Shown: positions 9,144 through 19,238 of the stretch, in pieces
Layout of the letters: every line of letters begins with the position of its first letter
How positions within the stretch are numbered: the stretch's first letter is position 1
Assembly: GCF_003970675.1 (NCBI RefSeq)
Contig: NZ_CP034563.1
Location: forward strand, 1,059,501 to 1,123,500
Direction: 5' to 3'
DNA length: 64,000 nucleotides
Source: Flammeovirga pectinis
Lineage (GTDB): Bacteria > Bacteroidota > Bacteroidia > Cytophagales > Flammeovirgaceae
The notes under the pieces: generated by a model
What the model was told of the DNA's origin: nothing
The model's input: only the letters and a program-made list of their open reading frames with translations
Databases searched by the model: none
Translations under genes and position numbers: made by a program

Positions 9144-10001
9144 CTATATATTGATAGCATCGGGTGTAGACTCGGTGCTATTTTTACTTTTATAAGTTCT
9201 CATTTTTATTTCACTTTGCTGATGCATCTCAACAGGTGTCTTCATATAATTACTCCAATGAGGCCTTTCATTATTGTAAATATATACAGATTCTCTAATA
9301 AATTTATTCATCAAATCGAGATCATTAATTTTTATTCCTAAAATAAATTCTTGCTTAAGAATTCCGTTTATTCTTTCTGCTACCGCATTTTGATAAGGGT
9401 TGTAAGATTCCGTCATCGAGCACACTATTTTATTTTCCTGAAGATGTCGTTGATACTCATGACTACAATATTGTAGTCCTCTATCTGAATGATGTATCAT
9501 TGGTAAATCAACATAGCTTCTATTGTGTACTGCTTCTTTTAATGCTGCAATAGCTCCATTTGCATTCAAACTATCTGATATATTTAACCCCATTATTTTC
9601 TTAGAATAGGCATCTGTTACCAAGGAGAGGTACATTGGGTTACTTCGCTCACCTATGTAAGTTATATCAGAAACTAATACTTGTTCAGGTCTTTTTATTT
9701 CCAAGTGTTCAATAAGATTTTTATGCTTTTTAAACCTGTGATGAGAATTTGTAGTGACATGATATTGTTTTTTAGGCTTGATATCGAGTCGATTAGCCCT
9801 CATGATATCAAAAAGCTTATCTCGACCTACATTTAGTAATTGCAATTCAGGAAGAAGTAATTGATATAATTTCCTTGTCCCTATTTTAGTTTGCTTCAAA
9901 CGAATTTTTTTCACTAAGTCTACTACTTTAGATGCAATACTATTATTGTTTTTTACTTTCCTTTTCGAACGATAATAAATTTGTCGATTTAACCCAAGCA
10001 A
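9144..10001 (-). CDS. IS3-family transposase OrfB (copy 1)
   Basis: Integrase-core part of the transposase with the DDE triad: first Asp in VLVSDITYIG, second in HHSDRGLQY, Glu in NAVAERINGILKQE. An N-terminal HTH_21-like segment precedes the core. Written as a separate frame it would start at TTG, but the frame is open further upstream and reads EEKIGVKPTCELLGLNR, the usual junction of an OrfAB fusion, so it is probably made by -1 frameshifting from orfA. It differs from copy 2 by one residue, ESYNPYQ in place of ESYDPYQ; both residues occur in the family. Confidence 0.93.
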   Translation of the reverse strand: MLGLNRQIYYRSKRKVKNNNSIASKVVDLVKKIRLKQTKIGTRKLYQLLLPELQLLNVGRDKLFDIMRANRLDIKPKKQYHVTTNSHHRFKKHKNLIEHLEIKRPEQVLVSDITYIGERSNPMYLSLVTDAYSKKIMGLNISDSLNANGAIAALKEAVHNRSYVDLPMIHHSDRGLQYCSHEYQRHLQENKIVCSMTESYNPYQNAVAERINGILKQEFILGIKINDLDLMNKFIRESVYIYNNERPHWSNYMKTPVEMHQQSEIKMRTYKSKNSTESTPDAINI

Positions 10002-10021
10002 TTCACAAGTCGGTTTGACTC

Positions 10022-10450
10022 CTATTTTTTCTTCGTTTTTGAATTGGTCAACTGCTTGGGTAAAGACTTTTTTCTAATCGGAATATTAAACTCATCCTCA
10101 GCAATATCGATCATCATATCAAAGAAAATTGCTTTTTTATCTGTTACGTAGAGTTGTTTTTCTAAAGAAGCTTTTTGCTTCTCTAATAATAGAACCTTTT
10201 GTTCTAGCTCCAATAATTTTTGTTCTGGTGTCTTTCCCATTTTTAAATCAGATTTATTATCCCAATCTAAATTACCATACTTTCTTATCCAAGTACGGAC
10301 CGTAGCATGACCTTGGATTCCATATTTAAGTCTTGCAGCTGTTATACCTATTTCTCCTCGTTCCACTTCATCTACAACTTGTAATTTAAAAGAGTAGCTG
10401 TAATCTTTTTGTGTGCGCTTAGTGTACTGATATTCTTGATGATCATTCAT
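10022..10450 (-). CDS. IS3-family transposase OrfA (copy 1)
   Basis: 142 residues with an N-terminal helix-turn-helix (FKLQVVDEVERGEIGITAA, then HATVRTWIRKYG) that binds the IS ends, followed by a leucine-zipper-like coiled coil (LLELEQKVLLLEKQKASLEK) for multimer formation. It ends in Lys codons within an A-run, where ribosomes can slip to orfB. Identical in protein sequence to the copy-2 OrfA. Confidence 0.92.
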   Translation of the reverse strand: MNDHQEYQYTKRTQKDYSYSFKLQVVDEVERGEIGITAARLKYGIQGHATVRTWIRKYGNLDWDNKSDLKMGKTPEQKLLELEQKVLLLEKQKASLEKQLYVTDKKAIFFDMMIDIAEDEFNIPIRKKSLPKQLTNSKTKKK

Positions 10451-10489
10451 AATGTTACGTTTTGTGTAACACTAATTCAGGACGAGACA

Positions 10490-11518
10490 GTTAATTAAAA
10501 AAGGAATAACATCATCAATATATTCACCCTCTTTTGGAGAATATATTTCGACCCAGTTATTTATTGAATCTATAGAAGTTTTGTAAAGAGCAAACCTGTT
10601 TCCTTTTGTATTATTGAAATCGTAAAAATATTCTCCAGCTTGGGTAATATTATGCTCTATATTTTTTGACAATGGTATTAATTCTTTGAATTTTGAATTA
10701 GCTAAATTAGCATTGATATAACTTATTTTATTGTCAGATTTACTAATAGAAGCTAGGAATATATAATCTTGAGATTTTGATTTATAAATATCTAAGTTAT
10801 AAGTAGCATCCTTTTCATTAAATAATAATATATCCGTTTTATTACCTAATTGATGTTTATATAATTCATTTGTTCTATTTGTGATATTATCGTCTTTAGT
10901 ATAAAATAAAGTAGCATTATCGTTTGCCCATAGTACAGTGCTTACTTTTTTTATATGATCTTTTAATATTTTCTGTGTTTTTACTTCAAGAATATATAAA
11001 TCCTTAATATCACTACCATCTTTATCTACACTAAAAGCTATATACTTACCATTAGGACTAATTGACTCAATATCTGTTATATACGCTTTAAATTTTTGAG
11101 TAAATATATTACAATCAAAAAAAACTTTTGCATCAGCTTCTGTCTCATTTTCTTTCCAACGTTTGTAGATCGGAAAATCTTTATCTTTAGGACTAGTTGT
11201 TAAATACCAATATCCATTTTTAAAAACAGGTAAAGACTTTCTATCTAAATTTGTTAGTTGTAACATCTCGTTATATAAACTATCAACTAGGAGAGAAGTA
11301 GGATTAAAAGCATTCTCAAAGAATTCATTTTCTTTAGTTAGTTTTTTTTTAATTTCCTTTTTGCGATTTCTCATCCAAAAGTAATCATCAACTAATGTAT
11401 CACCATGAAGAATAGTTTCGTGCCGTTCTTTTTTATATGTTGGATAACTCTGAGCAAAAATAATATCAATAGATAAAAACAAAAGGCATGTAAATAGGAG
11501 TGTAATTTTATTAATCAT
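10490..11518 (-). pseudogene. Oligopeptidase B, N-terminal remnant
   Basis: Starts with a signal peptide (to about IIFAQ) and the family entry YPTYKKERHETILHGDTLVDDYFWMRNR, then the beta-propeller part (FSVDKDGSDIKDLYILE, LWANDNATLFYTKDD). The gene frame ends in the IS at 10489; the last own residues are about IDDVIPFLIN. Compared from memory with E. coli PtrB, roughly a dozen residues seem to be missing between this end and the restart at 9107, pointing to loss of target sequence. An intact protein would be an exported serine peptidase of about 700 residues cleaving peptides after basic residues. Confidence 0.85.
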
Positions 11519-11728
11519 AGGTTTTTATATTTAGGTTAAACCAAAATAGATTTAATATTTTATATACCCAAAATATCAAAAGCTCAAACCTTCTTAATTA
11601 AATTAGATCTTCTATTGTTACTATCTAATAACTTATATTGTTACAAATCACAAAAATTCTATTTAACATAATCAATATTATATGATAATCTATTATTTTA
11701 GAATGAATAGAGTAATTACGTTAGAATT

Positions 11729-12919
11729 TTATTTATTTAACTTTAGATTATAGGCATATATATACCCGTTCGCATCTGAGAAATATATAGTTTCGTCCTC
11801 AATTATTGGTGTAGATATAATTGAACCTAAATTAAGGATCTTTTCTTCTGCATCTTTAAAATCCTCTCCGTACAACTCAAAGCCATCTTTAAACACTTCC
11901 TTTTCATTATAGACTGTATTATAGTTTTCCTTGCTTGCAGTAGTCTGGAAAATTTCCACTAATTTTTCTTCTGATCGATCTATCTTATATAATTTACCAT
12001 TAAAGCAACCAAAGTATATATCATCTTCAAACAAAATGGCTTCACCATAGACGCGCATATTTAATGGGAATGAAAATTTCTCATAGCCATTATCAGCAGA
12101 CAGTCCACAAAATCTATGAGAATCTGAGGTGCCAAAATAGGCAATATCGTCTACAATAAGTGGACTAGCAATAATCCAGCTTCCTTTTTCTTTCATGTTC
12201 CACATTCCTCGGCCTGTTTCTATATCTAAAGAATAGATGTTGTAATCTCTACTCCCAAAAATCACAGAGTTTTTATATATTGTTGCTCCTTTTTGTATCT
12301 CTCCTTTAGGGAAATAAGCATCACCAACTGTTTTAAACTTCCAAATTAACGTTCCATTATTACTATTTAAAGCATAAAAGAAACCATCAAAACTACCTAT
12401 AAACACTTTCTCATTATAGATCAATGGAGTTGCGTGTATGCTACCATTTGATTTAAATTTCCAGAGTAATTTACCATTCTCAGGGTCAATTGAATAAAGG
12501 TTTCCATCTCCACTACCAATAAATATTTTACCTTCTGCATATACAGGAGATGATAGAAAATAATCCCAGATATCTTGTCTTTTTTCTCCTTTAGTTTTAA
12601 ACTTCCACTTTAATTGTTGGTTCTCAATATCTACAGCATAGATAAAGCCATCCGTACTATTAAAAATTACAGTCCCCTTATACAAAAGTGGTTTAGATTT
12701 AATTTCTCCTGCAGTTTGGTATTTCCATTTTAAACGACCATTTACTTTGTTTAAAGCATATAAGCACGAATCGCCACTTCCAATGTATAGTGTGTTTTTA
12801 TCAATTATTGCAGATGAATAATTCCTGTTATTTGTAGCAAATTTCCACATTAAAGAGCCTTGTCCATAAACTGAAGAAGAGACAAGAGTTAGTAGTAAGA
12901 TTTTTATTAAAATGTTCAT
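11729..12919 (-). CDS. Exported PQQ-like beta-propeller repeat protein
   Basis: A 396-residue protein with a signal peptide (cleaved near VYGQ). It is built of about seven repeats of 40-50 residues with the pattern 'YIGSGDxxLYALN...NGxLxWKFKT', as in PQQ-dependent dehydrogenases and BamB-like propellers (PQQ_2/PQQ_3 domains). The Asp and Trp ligands typical of true quinoprotein enzymes are not apparent, so it may be a structural or binding propeller in the periplasm rather than an enzyme. No operon partner is evident; long gaps lie on both sides. Confidence 0.8.
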   Translation of the reverse strand: MNILIKILLLTLVSSSVYGQGSLMWKFATNNRNYSSAIIDKNTLYIGSGDSCLYALNKVNGRLKWKYQTAGEIKSKPLLYKGTVIFNSTDGFIYAVDIENQQLKWKFKTKGEKRQDIWDYFLSSPVYAEGKIFIGSGDGNLYSIDPENGKLLWKFKSNGSIHATPLIYNEKVFIGSFDGFFYALNSNNGTLIWKFKTVGDAYFPKGEIQKGATIYKNSVIFGSRDYNIYSLDIETGRGMWNMKEKGSWIIASPLIVDDIAYFGTSDSHRFCGLSADNGYEKFSFPLNMRVYGEAILFEDDIYFGCFNGKLYKIDRSEEKLVEIFQTTASKENYNTVYNEKEVFKDGFELYGEDFKDAEEKILNLGSIISTPIIEDETIYFSDANGYIYAYNLKLNK

Positions 12920-13329
12920 TTATATTACTTGTTAGGTAGCTCAAACTGTTATTACTAGTTTGAAATTGTTAGTTTATTATTTTGTATTTCTTAATTAAAA
13001 ATACGTTCTCATTCATCAGTAAATATAGAACAAACTATTTTGGAGTCCAATTCTAACTAGTATTGATACATATTAAGTTTACTTTAAGTAATACCTTATT
13101 TATTCATTTTATATGTAAAATCTTATCAATTATTTAATCAATCGTTTAATATAATAATACTATCAAATTTGATTATGTAAATACATGATTTCATTTAAAA
13201 TATAATACCCGTTTATATGATTTTATATTAAAATAAAAACATCTCATTGTAAGTTTACTTCAATAAATCACATAAAAAAAAGTCTCTTACAATTCCATAC
13301 TGTAAGAGACTTTTTAGAGGACTATTAAA
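12920..13329. other. Intergenic region with palindrome and terminator
   Basis: No gene seen. A perfect 12-base palindrome (ATCAAATTTGAT, 13162-13173) lies upstream of the beta-propeller gene and could be a binding site. The right end holds the terminator of the histidine kinase gene. Confidence 0.45.
13274..13315 (-). terminator. Intrinsic terminator of the phosphorelay operon
   Basis: Perfect 12-pair stem (13280-13291 with 13301-13312) with an A-run on its left that gives a U-tract on the minus strand, just after the kinase stop codon at 13330. Confidence 0.75.
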
Positions 13330-16300
13330 TTAGACTGTTTTGAGTAACTCTAAAGCCGATTCAAAATCATAATTACTAATTTGTTCTCCCATATTTCTCA
13401 ATACTTCCTTTTTCTTTGCTGGAAGATCTTGAGTAAGTAACTGATCAATAATTTTTCCCGCATCAGGATCGCCAGATGCAAGTAAATCATTTAATTCATC
13501 TATAGAAGATGTAATATCTATCTGAACTGCTTCTTTAATAGGAGCTTTCTGTAATGGAGCAGATTCATTCTTATGTGCATCAAAATAATTATTGATTACC
13601 ATAATAGATTCCATCACTTTAAGAATAACATCTTCAACATATTCAATTTTATAGCCTTTTGCGTATTTTATAGAATGTTCCAATGTTTCTGCCGAAAGTT
13701 GAACTTTAGCAATACCCAAGTTTGCAGCTACTCCTTTAATAGCATGAGCTTCAGCTTGTAAGCCTTCATAATCGCTATTAGCAGCTAAATTTGATAAAGT
13801 CTCTTTTACAGCAGCTTGCTTTAATAAATACTTCTGTAATACACTAATGTATAGTTTAATATTACCACCACAACGTTTAATAGCATCTTCGGTATTTATT
13901 CCCTCCAATTCTACTGTCTGTGGTTCTTCTTTTATCACTTTTTTCTTTTTAGGTGTAGAGTATTTTTCAGGGTGTTTAGCAGTAATCCACTTTCCTAGAG
14001 TTGCAAATAAATGACTGTTTTCTATTGGTTTAGCAATGTGATCTGTCATTCCTGCTGTTCTTGCTCTATCTCTATCTTGCGACATAACGTTGGCAGTCAT
14101 GGCAATAATAGGTAATTCGGCAAATCTCTCATCATCACGAAGTACAGTTGTTGCTAAATATCCATCCATAACTGGCATTTGAATATCCATTAATACACCT
14201 TCATAAGGTTCTCCACTTTCGTAGGCATTAATAACTGCATCTACACCTTTCTGACCATTTTCTGCGATATCAATATATACACCATATTTAGCCAAAATTT
14301 CTGAGGCAATCATCTGATTGATCTCATTGTCTTCTACAAGTAAGATCTTTGCTCCTACTACGTTCTCAGGAAACTCAACTGCTTTTTTGTATTTAGTCTT
14401 ACTAGCAAAACCAAATCTAGATAATAAAGTATCGAGTAAATCTTGTTCAGAAATTGGTTTAACAACAATCCCAGAAACGTCTTCTTCACCAAGTTCTTGC
14501 GTTAACTCTTCCTTATCGTGTGCAGTAACCATTAGGATATCTGTTGCAGAATGGATTTTTGATAATTGGCGGATTCTTTTTGTAGTTTCCACCCCATCCA
14601 TACCAGGCATTCTCCAATCCATTAAAATGAAATCGTATGTTTTGTTATTACCATCGATTAAATTTAAGGCTTCTTCCCCACTGTTTGTGATATCAATTTT
14701 ACACCCAAAATTATCTAGGTATTTTTCAAGAATCATACAAGATTCATTGTTATCATCAACTACTAAAACCCTACTACCTATAAGGCTTTTGATTTTATAA
14801 GGTTGGTTAGCTACAATTGAATTTTCACTAATTGTGCCCACTTTAATCGAGAACCAGAATGTAGATCCTTTTCCATATTCAGAATCAACACCAATTTCTC
14901 CGCCCATTAAACTGACTAATTTTCTGCAAATTGCCAATCCAAGACCAGTACCACCGTATCTTCTTGTAGTAGAGGTATCTGCTTGGTTAAACTCCTGAAA
15001 TAAGTTAGATTTTTGATCTTGTGTTAGACCAATACCCGTATCAATAACTTCTACAAGTAATTTTGCATCTAATGATGCAGATTGATTTAATGAGATTCTT
15101 AATGTTACGCCTCCTTTATTTGTAAACTTAACTGCATTGTTTAAAAGGTTAAGTATAATTTGAGATAAACGTAATGGATCACCTTTTAATAACTGAGGTA
15201 TATTATCTAGTAATTCTAACTTTAAATCTATATTTTTTTCTTGTGCTTTTAGGCTAATAACATTCTTGATATTCTCTAAAACATCGTCTTGCAAACTGAA
15301 ATGGATAGATTCAATATCCATTTTCCCTGCTTCAATTTTTGAGAAATCTAAAACATCATTTACAATACCTAATAAACTATTCGATGATAAGTATATTTTT
15401 CTGAGGTAATCTCTTTGTTTGTTGTCTAAATTAGTATCTAACGCTAAATTTGTAAGGCCCATTATGGCATTCATTGGCGTTCTAATTTCATGACTCATGT
15501 TAGCCAAGAACATACTTTTTGCACTTGCCGCTTCTTCCGCTAATATTTTTGCCTCACGTAATTCCTCTTCTGCTGCTCTTCTTTCGGTGATGTCCATTAT
15601 GATATCAGCAAGATACATCGGTTCACCTTTGTCATTTTTAACCAAGAAATAGTTTTCCATTGTAGATAGATGTCTATTCTTGTTCGTAATCATTTCTAAT
15701 TCACCCGTCCAATGCCCATTTTTCATAATGCTTGGAAGCATTTCTGTTTCAATCTTTACTTTAGATGCGTCTGTATAATAAGATTGAATATTTTTTCTGT
15801 AGACACTTTCTATTTCATCTTCATCAAGTAAAGCTTTTAAAGCATCATTTACATAAACAATTGATTGATCTTTCATATCCGCCATTCCAAAACCGTTGGA
15901 AGATGAATCTGCAAATCGTCTAAAAATTGTAAGCTCTTGTGTTCTTTTTTCTACTCTAGAATCTAACGTAGCATTTAGTTCTTCTAACTCGCTTAATTTT
16001 TCGTTAAGCGTGATATTATTTTTGAATAAGTTTTTGTGTAGTTTTCTATTATTTCTAAACACTAAAAACCATCCAATTACGGCACCTATAATTGCTAAAA
16101 TTACGCCCGTTAAATCAAATTGAATTCTATCAACTTTTTTATCAAAAACTCTTTTGATTTGAGAACCTAATTGTTCTGAAAAAAGCAACATAGAATTCGC
16201 ATAAATCTCTTTTTGCTTTAAATATTCATTACTATTAAGTAATGCAAGAGCCTCACCAGTTTCCCCTTTATTAATATGTGTAAAAACTTCTTCTTCTATT

Positions 16301-16680
16301 TCAATGAGCTTTTTGTTAGCGCTACTCGTTTGGTTTAGAAGTTGTCTAATCTCATTTGATTCTTCTAGAACAAGTACATTTTTAATTGCATCATCTAACT
16401 TCTCTTCGTATAATCGGTATTTTTTTTCCCATTGGGGATCTCCAGTAAATGCAGCAAGCTGGGTAGATGTAGTAAGTACTTCATCATAATAAATAATTTG
16501 TTTTTGTAAGGAAGATACTTCCCAAATCATTTTATTTTCTGTTTCAGAATCTGAATAAGAGTTGTAAAGTTCCCACCCAAAAAAGCCAAACGCAATTCCG
16601 GTTAGTAAAGAAGCTAAAACAAAGAATATTGTTTCTCTTAAATTTTTATAATCGTGTTCGATTAATAATTTTTCGGGCAT
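13330..16680 (-). CDS. Hybrid sensor histidine kinase with two receivers and Hpt
   Basis: 1116 residues. Two membrane segments (about 18-37 and 190-208) frame a helical periplasmic sensor part. After a coiled coil comes a PAS domain (about 255-365), HisKA with His397 in SHEIRTPMN, and an ATPase domain with N-box [10 protein letters not shown]1 DTGIGL and G2 GGTGLGLAI. Then receiver 1 with Asp688 ([11 protein letters not shown]), receiver 2 with Asp832 ([11 protein letters not shown]) and an Hpt domain with His979 ([13 protein letters not shown]). This is a complete internal phosphorelay of the BarA/TorS kind. It starts 17 bases after the response regulator gene ends, so both are one operon. 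The output target is probably that regulator or its partner. Confidence 0.95.
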   Translation of the reverse strand: MPEKLLIEHDYKNLRETIFFVLASLLTGIAFGFFGWELYNSYSDSETENKMIWEVSSLQKQIIYYDEVLTTSTQLAAFTGDPQWEKKYRLYEEKLDDAIKNVLVLEESNEIRQLLNQTSSANKKLIEIEEEVFTHINKGETGEALALLNSNEYLKQKEIYANSMLLFSEQLGSQIKRVFDKKVDRIQFDLTGVILAIIGAVIGWFLVFRNNRKLHKNLFKNNITLNEKLSELEELNATLDSRVEKRTQELTIFRRFADSSSNGFGMADMKDQSIVYVNDALKALLDEDEIESVYRKNIQSYYTDASKVKIETEMLPSIMKNGHWTGELEMITNKNRHLSTMENYFLVKNDKGEPMYLADIIMDITERRAAEEELREAKILAEEAASAKSMFLANMSHEIRTPMNAIMGLTNLALDTNLDNKQRDYLRKIYLSSNSLLGIVNDVLDFSKIEAGKMDIESIHFSLQDDVLENIKNVISLKAQEKNIDLKLELLDNIPQLLKGDPLRLSQIILNLLNNAVKFTNKGGVTLRISLNQSASLDAKLLVEVIDTGIGLTQDQKSNLFQEFNQADTSTTRRYGGTGLGLAICRKLVSLMGGEIGVDSEYGKGSTFWFSIKVGTISENSIVANQPYKIKSLIGSRVLVVDDNNESCMILEKYLDNFGCKIDITNSGEEALNLIDGNNKTYDFILMDWRMPGMDGVETTKRIRQLSKIHSATDILMVTAHDKEELTQELGEEDVSGIVVKPISEQDLLDTLLSRFGFASKTKYKKAVEFPENVVGAKILLVEDNEINQMIASEILAKYGVYIDIAENGQKGVDAVINAYESGEPYEGVLMDIQMPVMDGYLATTVLRDDERFAELPIIAMTANVMSQDRDRARTAGMTDHIAKPIENSHLFATLGKWITAKHPEKYSTPKKKKVIKEEPQTVELEGINTEDAIKRCGGNIKLYISVLQKYLLKQAAVKETLSNLAANSDYEGLQAEAHAIKGVAANLGIAKVQLSAETLEHSIKYAKGYKIEYVEDVILKVMESIMVINNYFDAHKNESAPLQKAPIKEAVQIDITSSIDELNDLLASGDPDAGKIIDQLLTQDLPAKKKEVLRNMGEQISNYDFESALELLKTV

Positions 16681-16697
16681 AATATTAATAATTAGAA

Positions 16698-17624
16698 TTA
16701 ACGAGCACTACCGTACCTAGAGTCAACATAAGAAAGCATTTCACTTGGTTTTAGTGACTGACTTGAGTTACCCATGCGAACATAAAAAGCTTCATCTCCA
16801 TCTCTAGACATAAAAACAGGTCTTGGAGAAGGGTCACATTTTATAACCAATACTCTTTGCTCTTGTATTGTATGCATATTTGAATGAACACATTGAGCCA
16901 TATCTGCACCAAGATATTCTCTTAGTAAATTATGCCAATGCAACATTAATTTATCTTCGTTTTTAAACGCATCGTTTTTTAAACCCAAAGCAACACCTTC
17001 ATCATCTACACCTACAAAAAGATAACCTCCTGTGCCATTTAAAAATGCCGCAACACTTTTAAGACATTGGTTTTCCATTCTAGACTCGTTCTTTTTTGTA
17101 TAAAGATTAAAACGAAGTGTCGATTTAAATTCTGATGTTTCGTTCTCTCCTATTTCAATAATTTTCTGAAGTTTACCTTCATCTAATACTTGAAGAGAAT
17201 CGTTTTTTAATTGCTCAATTTGTTCTTTAAGTAAACGTTCTTTCTGTGTTACTGCAATACGAGTTTTAATTCTCGTTTTTACAATCTCTGGATCGAAAGG
17301 CTTTGTTATATAATCAGATGCACCTAGTAAGAAACCTCTTTGTTCATCTTCTGGCGTAACCATAGATGTTAAAAAGATAACACCAATATGCGCAGTTTCA
17401 GGATTAGATTTTAAGATTTCACATACTTCATAGCCATCCATTTCTGGCATCATGATATCAAGTAAAATTAGATCTGGTTGCGGAATTGCTTTCGCCAAAT
17501 CTAAAGCTCTCTTACCATTTAAAGCAATCTTTATTTTATATTCTTCTCCTAATAAACCGCGGATAATGTCAATATTTTCTGGAGCATCATCTACTACTAG
17601 GATACAAGGTTTCGTATTTGTCAT
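16698..17624 (-). CDS. Response regulator fused to an AlbA_2 (Schlafen-like) domain
   Basis: 308 residues. The N-terminal receiver (1-120) has the acidic pair Asp12/Asp13, phospho-acceptor Asp56 in [12 protein letters not shown], Thr86/Ser87 region and Lys108 in ITKPFD. A coiled coil (about 118-150) leads to residues 155-305, which match the AlbA_2 domain (PF04326, Schlafen N-terminal type): [10 protein letters not shown] at its start, then [21 protein letters not shown] and the closing FYVRMGNSS. AlbA_2 domains bind nucleic acid in some proteins. The fusion means phosphorylation could switch an AlbA_2 output, in place of the usual HTH. First gene of the operon with the hybrid kinase; a good promoter lies upstream. 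Confidence 0.88.
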   Translation of the reverse strand: MTNTKPCILVVDDAPENIDIIRGLLGEEYKIKIALNGKRALDLAKAIPQPDLILLDIMMPEMDGYEVCEILKSNPETAHIGVIFLTSMVTPEDEQRGFLLGASDYITKPFDPEIVKTRIKTRIAVTQKERLLKEQIEQLKNDSLQVLDEGKLQKIIEIGENETSEFKSTLRFNLYTKKNESRMENQCLKSVAAFLNGTGGYLFVGVDDEGVALGLKNDAFKNEDKLMLHWHNLLREYLGADMAQCVHSNMHTIQEQRVLVIKCDPSPRPVFMSRDGDEAFYVRMGNSSQSLKPSEMLSYVDSRYGSAR

Positions 17625-17676
17625 GTTAATTTAAAGTTCTGGTTAAATCGTATAGGTTTGTTTGATAAACAGGTGA

Positions 17677-17709
17677 CAAAGATATAACTATTTAAAGAAT
17701 TTTATCAAA
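17677..17709 (-). promoter_or_regulatory. Bacteroidota-type promoter of the phosphorelay operon
   Basis: On the minus strand a TTTG (17709-17706) is followed after 21 bases by TATCTTTG (17684-17677), an exact match to the -7 consensus TAnnTTTG. Transcription would start near 17671, about 47 bases before the response regulator's ATG. Confidence 0.5.
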
Positions 17710-17762
17710 TATTATTCAATAAGATAAATGTGTTAGGAGTACTATTACAAACAGTTTAGAGG

Positions 17763-18383
17763 TTAATCTAAATCAGCTAAGTAATTTTTTCCTTTATGGA
17801 AGCCTTCTGCCATTAATTTTTGCCAAACAAAAAGTGTCATAAAACTATCAGAAAGTGAATCATGTGCATTATCTAACAATATTTTATCCTCTAGAGTTAA
17901 CTTATCAATAAAATGATTAAATGCTGTAGAAAGACGTTGCCATTTGTAGTTATTGTATTTGTCGTTCCACTCTTTTTTTATTTCAGTAGAAAAAACATTC
18001 ATAGCACAATACACACCCTTAGCATTTGTAAGATCTAAATAGGCCATATCGAATGGAGCATTATAAATAATTACATTCTTGTCTTCTATTAAATCATTTA
18101 TCATGTCTTGCATGGCAAAGTCGTAAACTGGAGCATCTTCTACCATTTCTGGAGTAATGCCGTTTACAGCCATAGCTTCCGGCCATGTTTTTCTAAACTT
18201 AGGTTTTATATAAGTACTTAAAAGTATCTCTCGATCATCATTTATTATACTTAATTGTAATGCTTCATCTACACCAGCATCCAACCCAGTAGTCTCAGTA
18301 TCTAAAACTATGAAGTCTTTTTTTATCTGAGGAATTGTATCTTTTCTCTTCCCTTTTGTTTGTATATGTTGGTCGTGAAGCAT
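17763..18383 (-). CDS. DEDDh-family 3'-5' exonuclease
   Basis: 206 residues of the DnaQ/RNase T fold. ExoI motif is FIVLDTETTGLD (Asp28, Glu30), ExoII is IIYNAPFDMAYLD, ExoIII is NAHDSLSDSFMT with the catalytic His and Asp. Such enzymes are proofreading or RNA/DNA-trimming nucleases dependent on two metal ions. There is no polymerase or other domain attached, so it could act on DNA (epsilon-like) or RNA; sequence alone does not decide. It is a single gene, upstream of and in the same direction as the response regulator gene, 138 bases away. Confidence 0.88.
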   Translation of the reverse strand: MLHDQHIQTKGKRKDTIPQIKKDFIVLDTETTGLDAGVDEALQLSIINDDREILLSTYIKPKFRKTWPEAMAVNGITPEMVEDAPVYDFAMQDMINDLIEDKNVIIYNAPFDMAYLDLTNAKGVYCAMNVFSTEIKKEWNDKYNNYKWQRLSTAFNHFIDKLTLEDKILLDNAHDSLSDSFMTLFVWQKLMAEGFHKGKNYLADLD

Positions 18384-18530
18384 TTTAATATAAAATACAG
18401 TTTATTAAAATTAAAGCTGAAGCAATATAGTTTTAATTTCTTTGAGTTTATAAAATTTTAATTCAAAAGTGATAATCTATGATTGAAAAGTTATACTACT
18501 TGGATAAATGAATATCTACTTTTGTAATGT

Positions 18531-18650
18531 CATAAAATAGTAGACAATAGTAATAAAAGTTGCTAAAAGCAGACTAATTAAATAAACACTTATAAATGGG
18601 TTATTAAGTGTATTAGTAGAGGTGTCTTTTAATTAAGGACACCTCTTTTT
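18531..18650 (+). ncRNA. Candidate small RNA (about 120 nt)
   Basis: A perfect -7 box (TACTTTTG, 18517-18524) is followed by about 85 bases with no reading frame, a hairpin with 7-base arms (ACACTTA ... TAAGTGT, about 18575-18610) and then a strong intrinsic terminator: 8-pair stem 18619-18626 with 18638-18645 and five T. No plus-strand gene lies upstream that this terminator could serve, because the neighbour is on the minus strand and starts at 18383. A well-spaced -33 TTG is not evident. No known RNA family recognised. Confidence 0.35.
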
Positions 18651-18659
18651 ATTGGTCTC

Positions 18660-19235
18660 ATAAATGGGTTTAAAACCCTGCACTTTCAGTGCAGAACTTT
18701 AGTATTTCGAAAAAATCTACTACATTCTGAGTATTATGACACATGAGTATAGAAAAGGTCATCATACAGTGACTAGGTTGACCGTCCATATAGTTTTTGC
18801 GACTAAATATCGTTATCAAGTTCTAGAAGGAGATATTCAAAAACGATGTAGATCTCTTCTCATTCAAATTTGTGAAGCAGAAGGTATTGAGATCCTAAAA
18901 GGAGTTGTAAGTAAAGATCATGTTCATATCCATATAGAGTACCCTCCGACTAAAAGTCTTAGTGATATTTTGAAACGTATGAAAGGTCGAACTTCAAGGT
19001 TACTTCAACAAGAATATCCTAGTTTAGGAAAAAGGTATTGGGGTAAGCATTTTTGGGCAGGAGGTTACGGCGCTTGGAGTACAGGTAACATTACAGACGA
19101 AATGGTCAACGACTATTTAGAACATCATAGGAGCGATATGGACGATAATTCCAACTTCATGTTGGAATAAGAGGAAGTGAGCGTAGGACTTTCAGTCCTA
19201 CCCCCAAACCTCTGCACTTTCAGTGCAGAGTGGTT
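18660..19235 (+). mobile_element. IS200/IS605-like element with end hairpins
   Basis: A lone Y1 transposase gene flanked by hairpins rather than inverted ends. Left: palindrome GGGTTTAAAACCC (18666-18678) and hairpin CTGCAC-TTTCA-GTGCAG (18678-18694). Right: ATTCCAAC-TTCAT-GTTGGAAT (19148-19168, inside the end of the gene), TAGGAC-TTTCA-GTCCTA (19184-19200) and CTCTGCAC-TTTCA-GTGCAGAG (19210-19230). The TTTCA loop is kept while stems differ. IS200-type transposases recognise such subterminal hairpins as single strands. Exact cleavage sites were not determined; no second copy is in the window. Confidence 0.75.
18736..19170 (+). CDS. tnpA: IS200/IS605-type Y1 (HUH) transposase TnpA
   Basis: 144 residues, the normal size for TnpA. 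It begins YRKGHHTVTRLTVHIVFATK, the standard family entry. The metal-binding HUH motif is in SKDHVHIHIEYPP (residues 62-66), followed by the KGRTSRLL segment, and the likely nucleophile is Tyr127 in VNDYLEHH. The enzyme cuts and rejoins single-stranded DNA at hairpin-marked ends without target duplication. No tnpB or RNA-guided nuclease gene is attached, so it is of the IS200 (tnpA-only) type. A REP-associated (RAYT) role is a less likely alternative. Confidence 0.92.
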   Translation: MTHEYRKGHHTVTRLTVHIVFATKYRYQVLEGDIQKRCRSLLIQICEAEGIEILKGVVSKDHVHIHIEYPPTKSLSDILKRMKGRTSRLLQQEYPSLGKRYWGKHFWAGGYGAWSTGNITDEMVNDYLEHHRSDMDDNSNFMLE

Positions 19236-19238
19236 TAG

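Larger units (their letters stand above)
9108..10489 (-). mobile_element. IS3-family insertion sequence, copy 1 (1382 bp)
   Basis: Ends were set by comparison with the copy at 44399-45780: both are exactly 1382 bases. Terminal inverted repeats begin TGTCTCGTCC at the orfA end and TGTCTAGTCC at the orfB end (9 of 10 identical). It carries orfA and orfB with an A-run before the orfA stop for a -1 frameshift. The two copies encode the same proteins except one residue (Asn here, Asp in copy 2; base 9401 versus 45487). The flanking triplets (TAT at 9105-9107, GTT at 10490-10492) do not match, so there is no target duplication. It interrupts the oligopeptidase B gene. Confidence 0.95.

Noticed and set aside
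18660-19235. Part of a TnpB/IscB RNA-guided nuclease system
   Set aside because: Only a Y1 transposase frame is present; no RuvC-type or zinc-ribbon protein is next to it.
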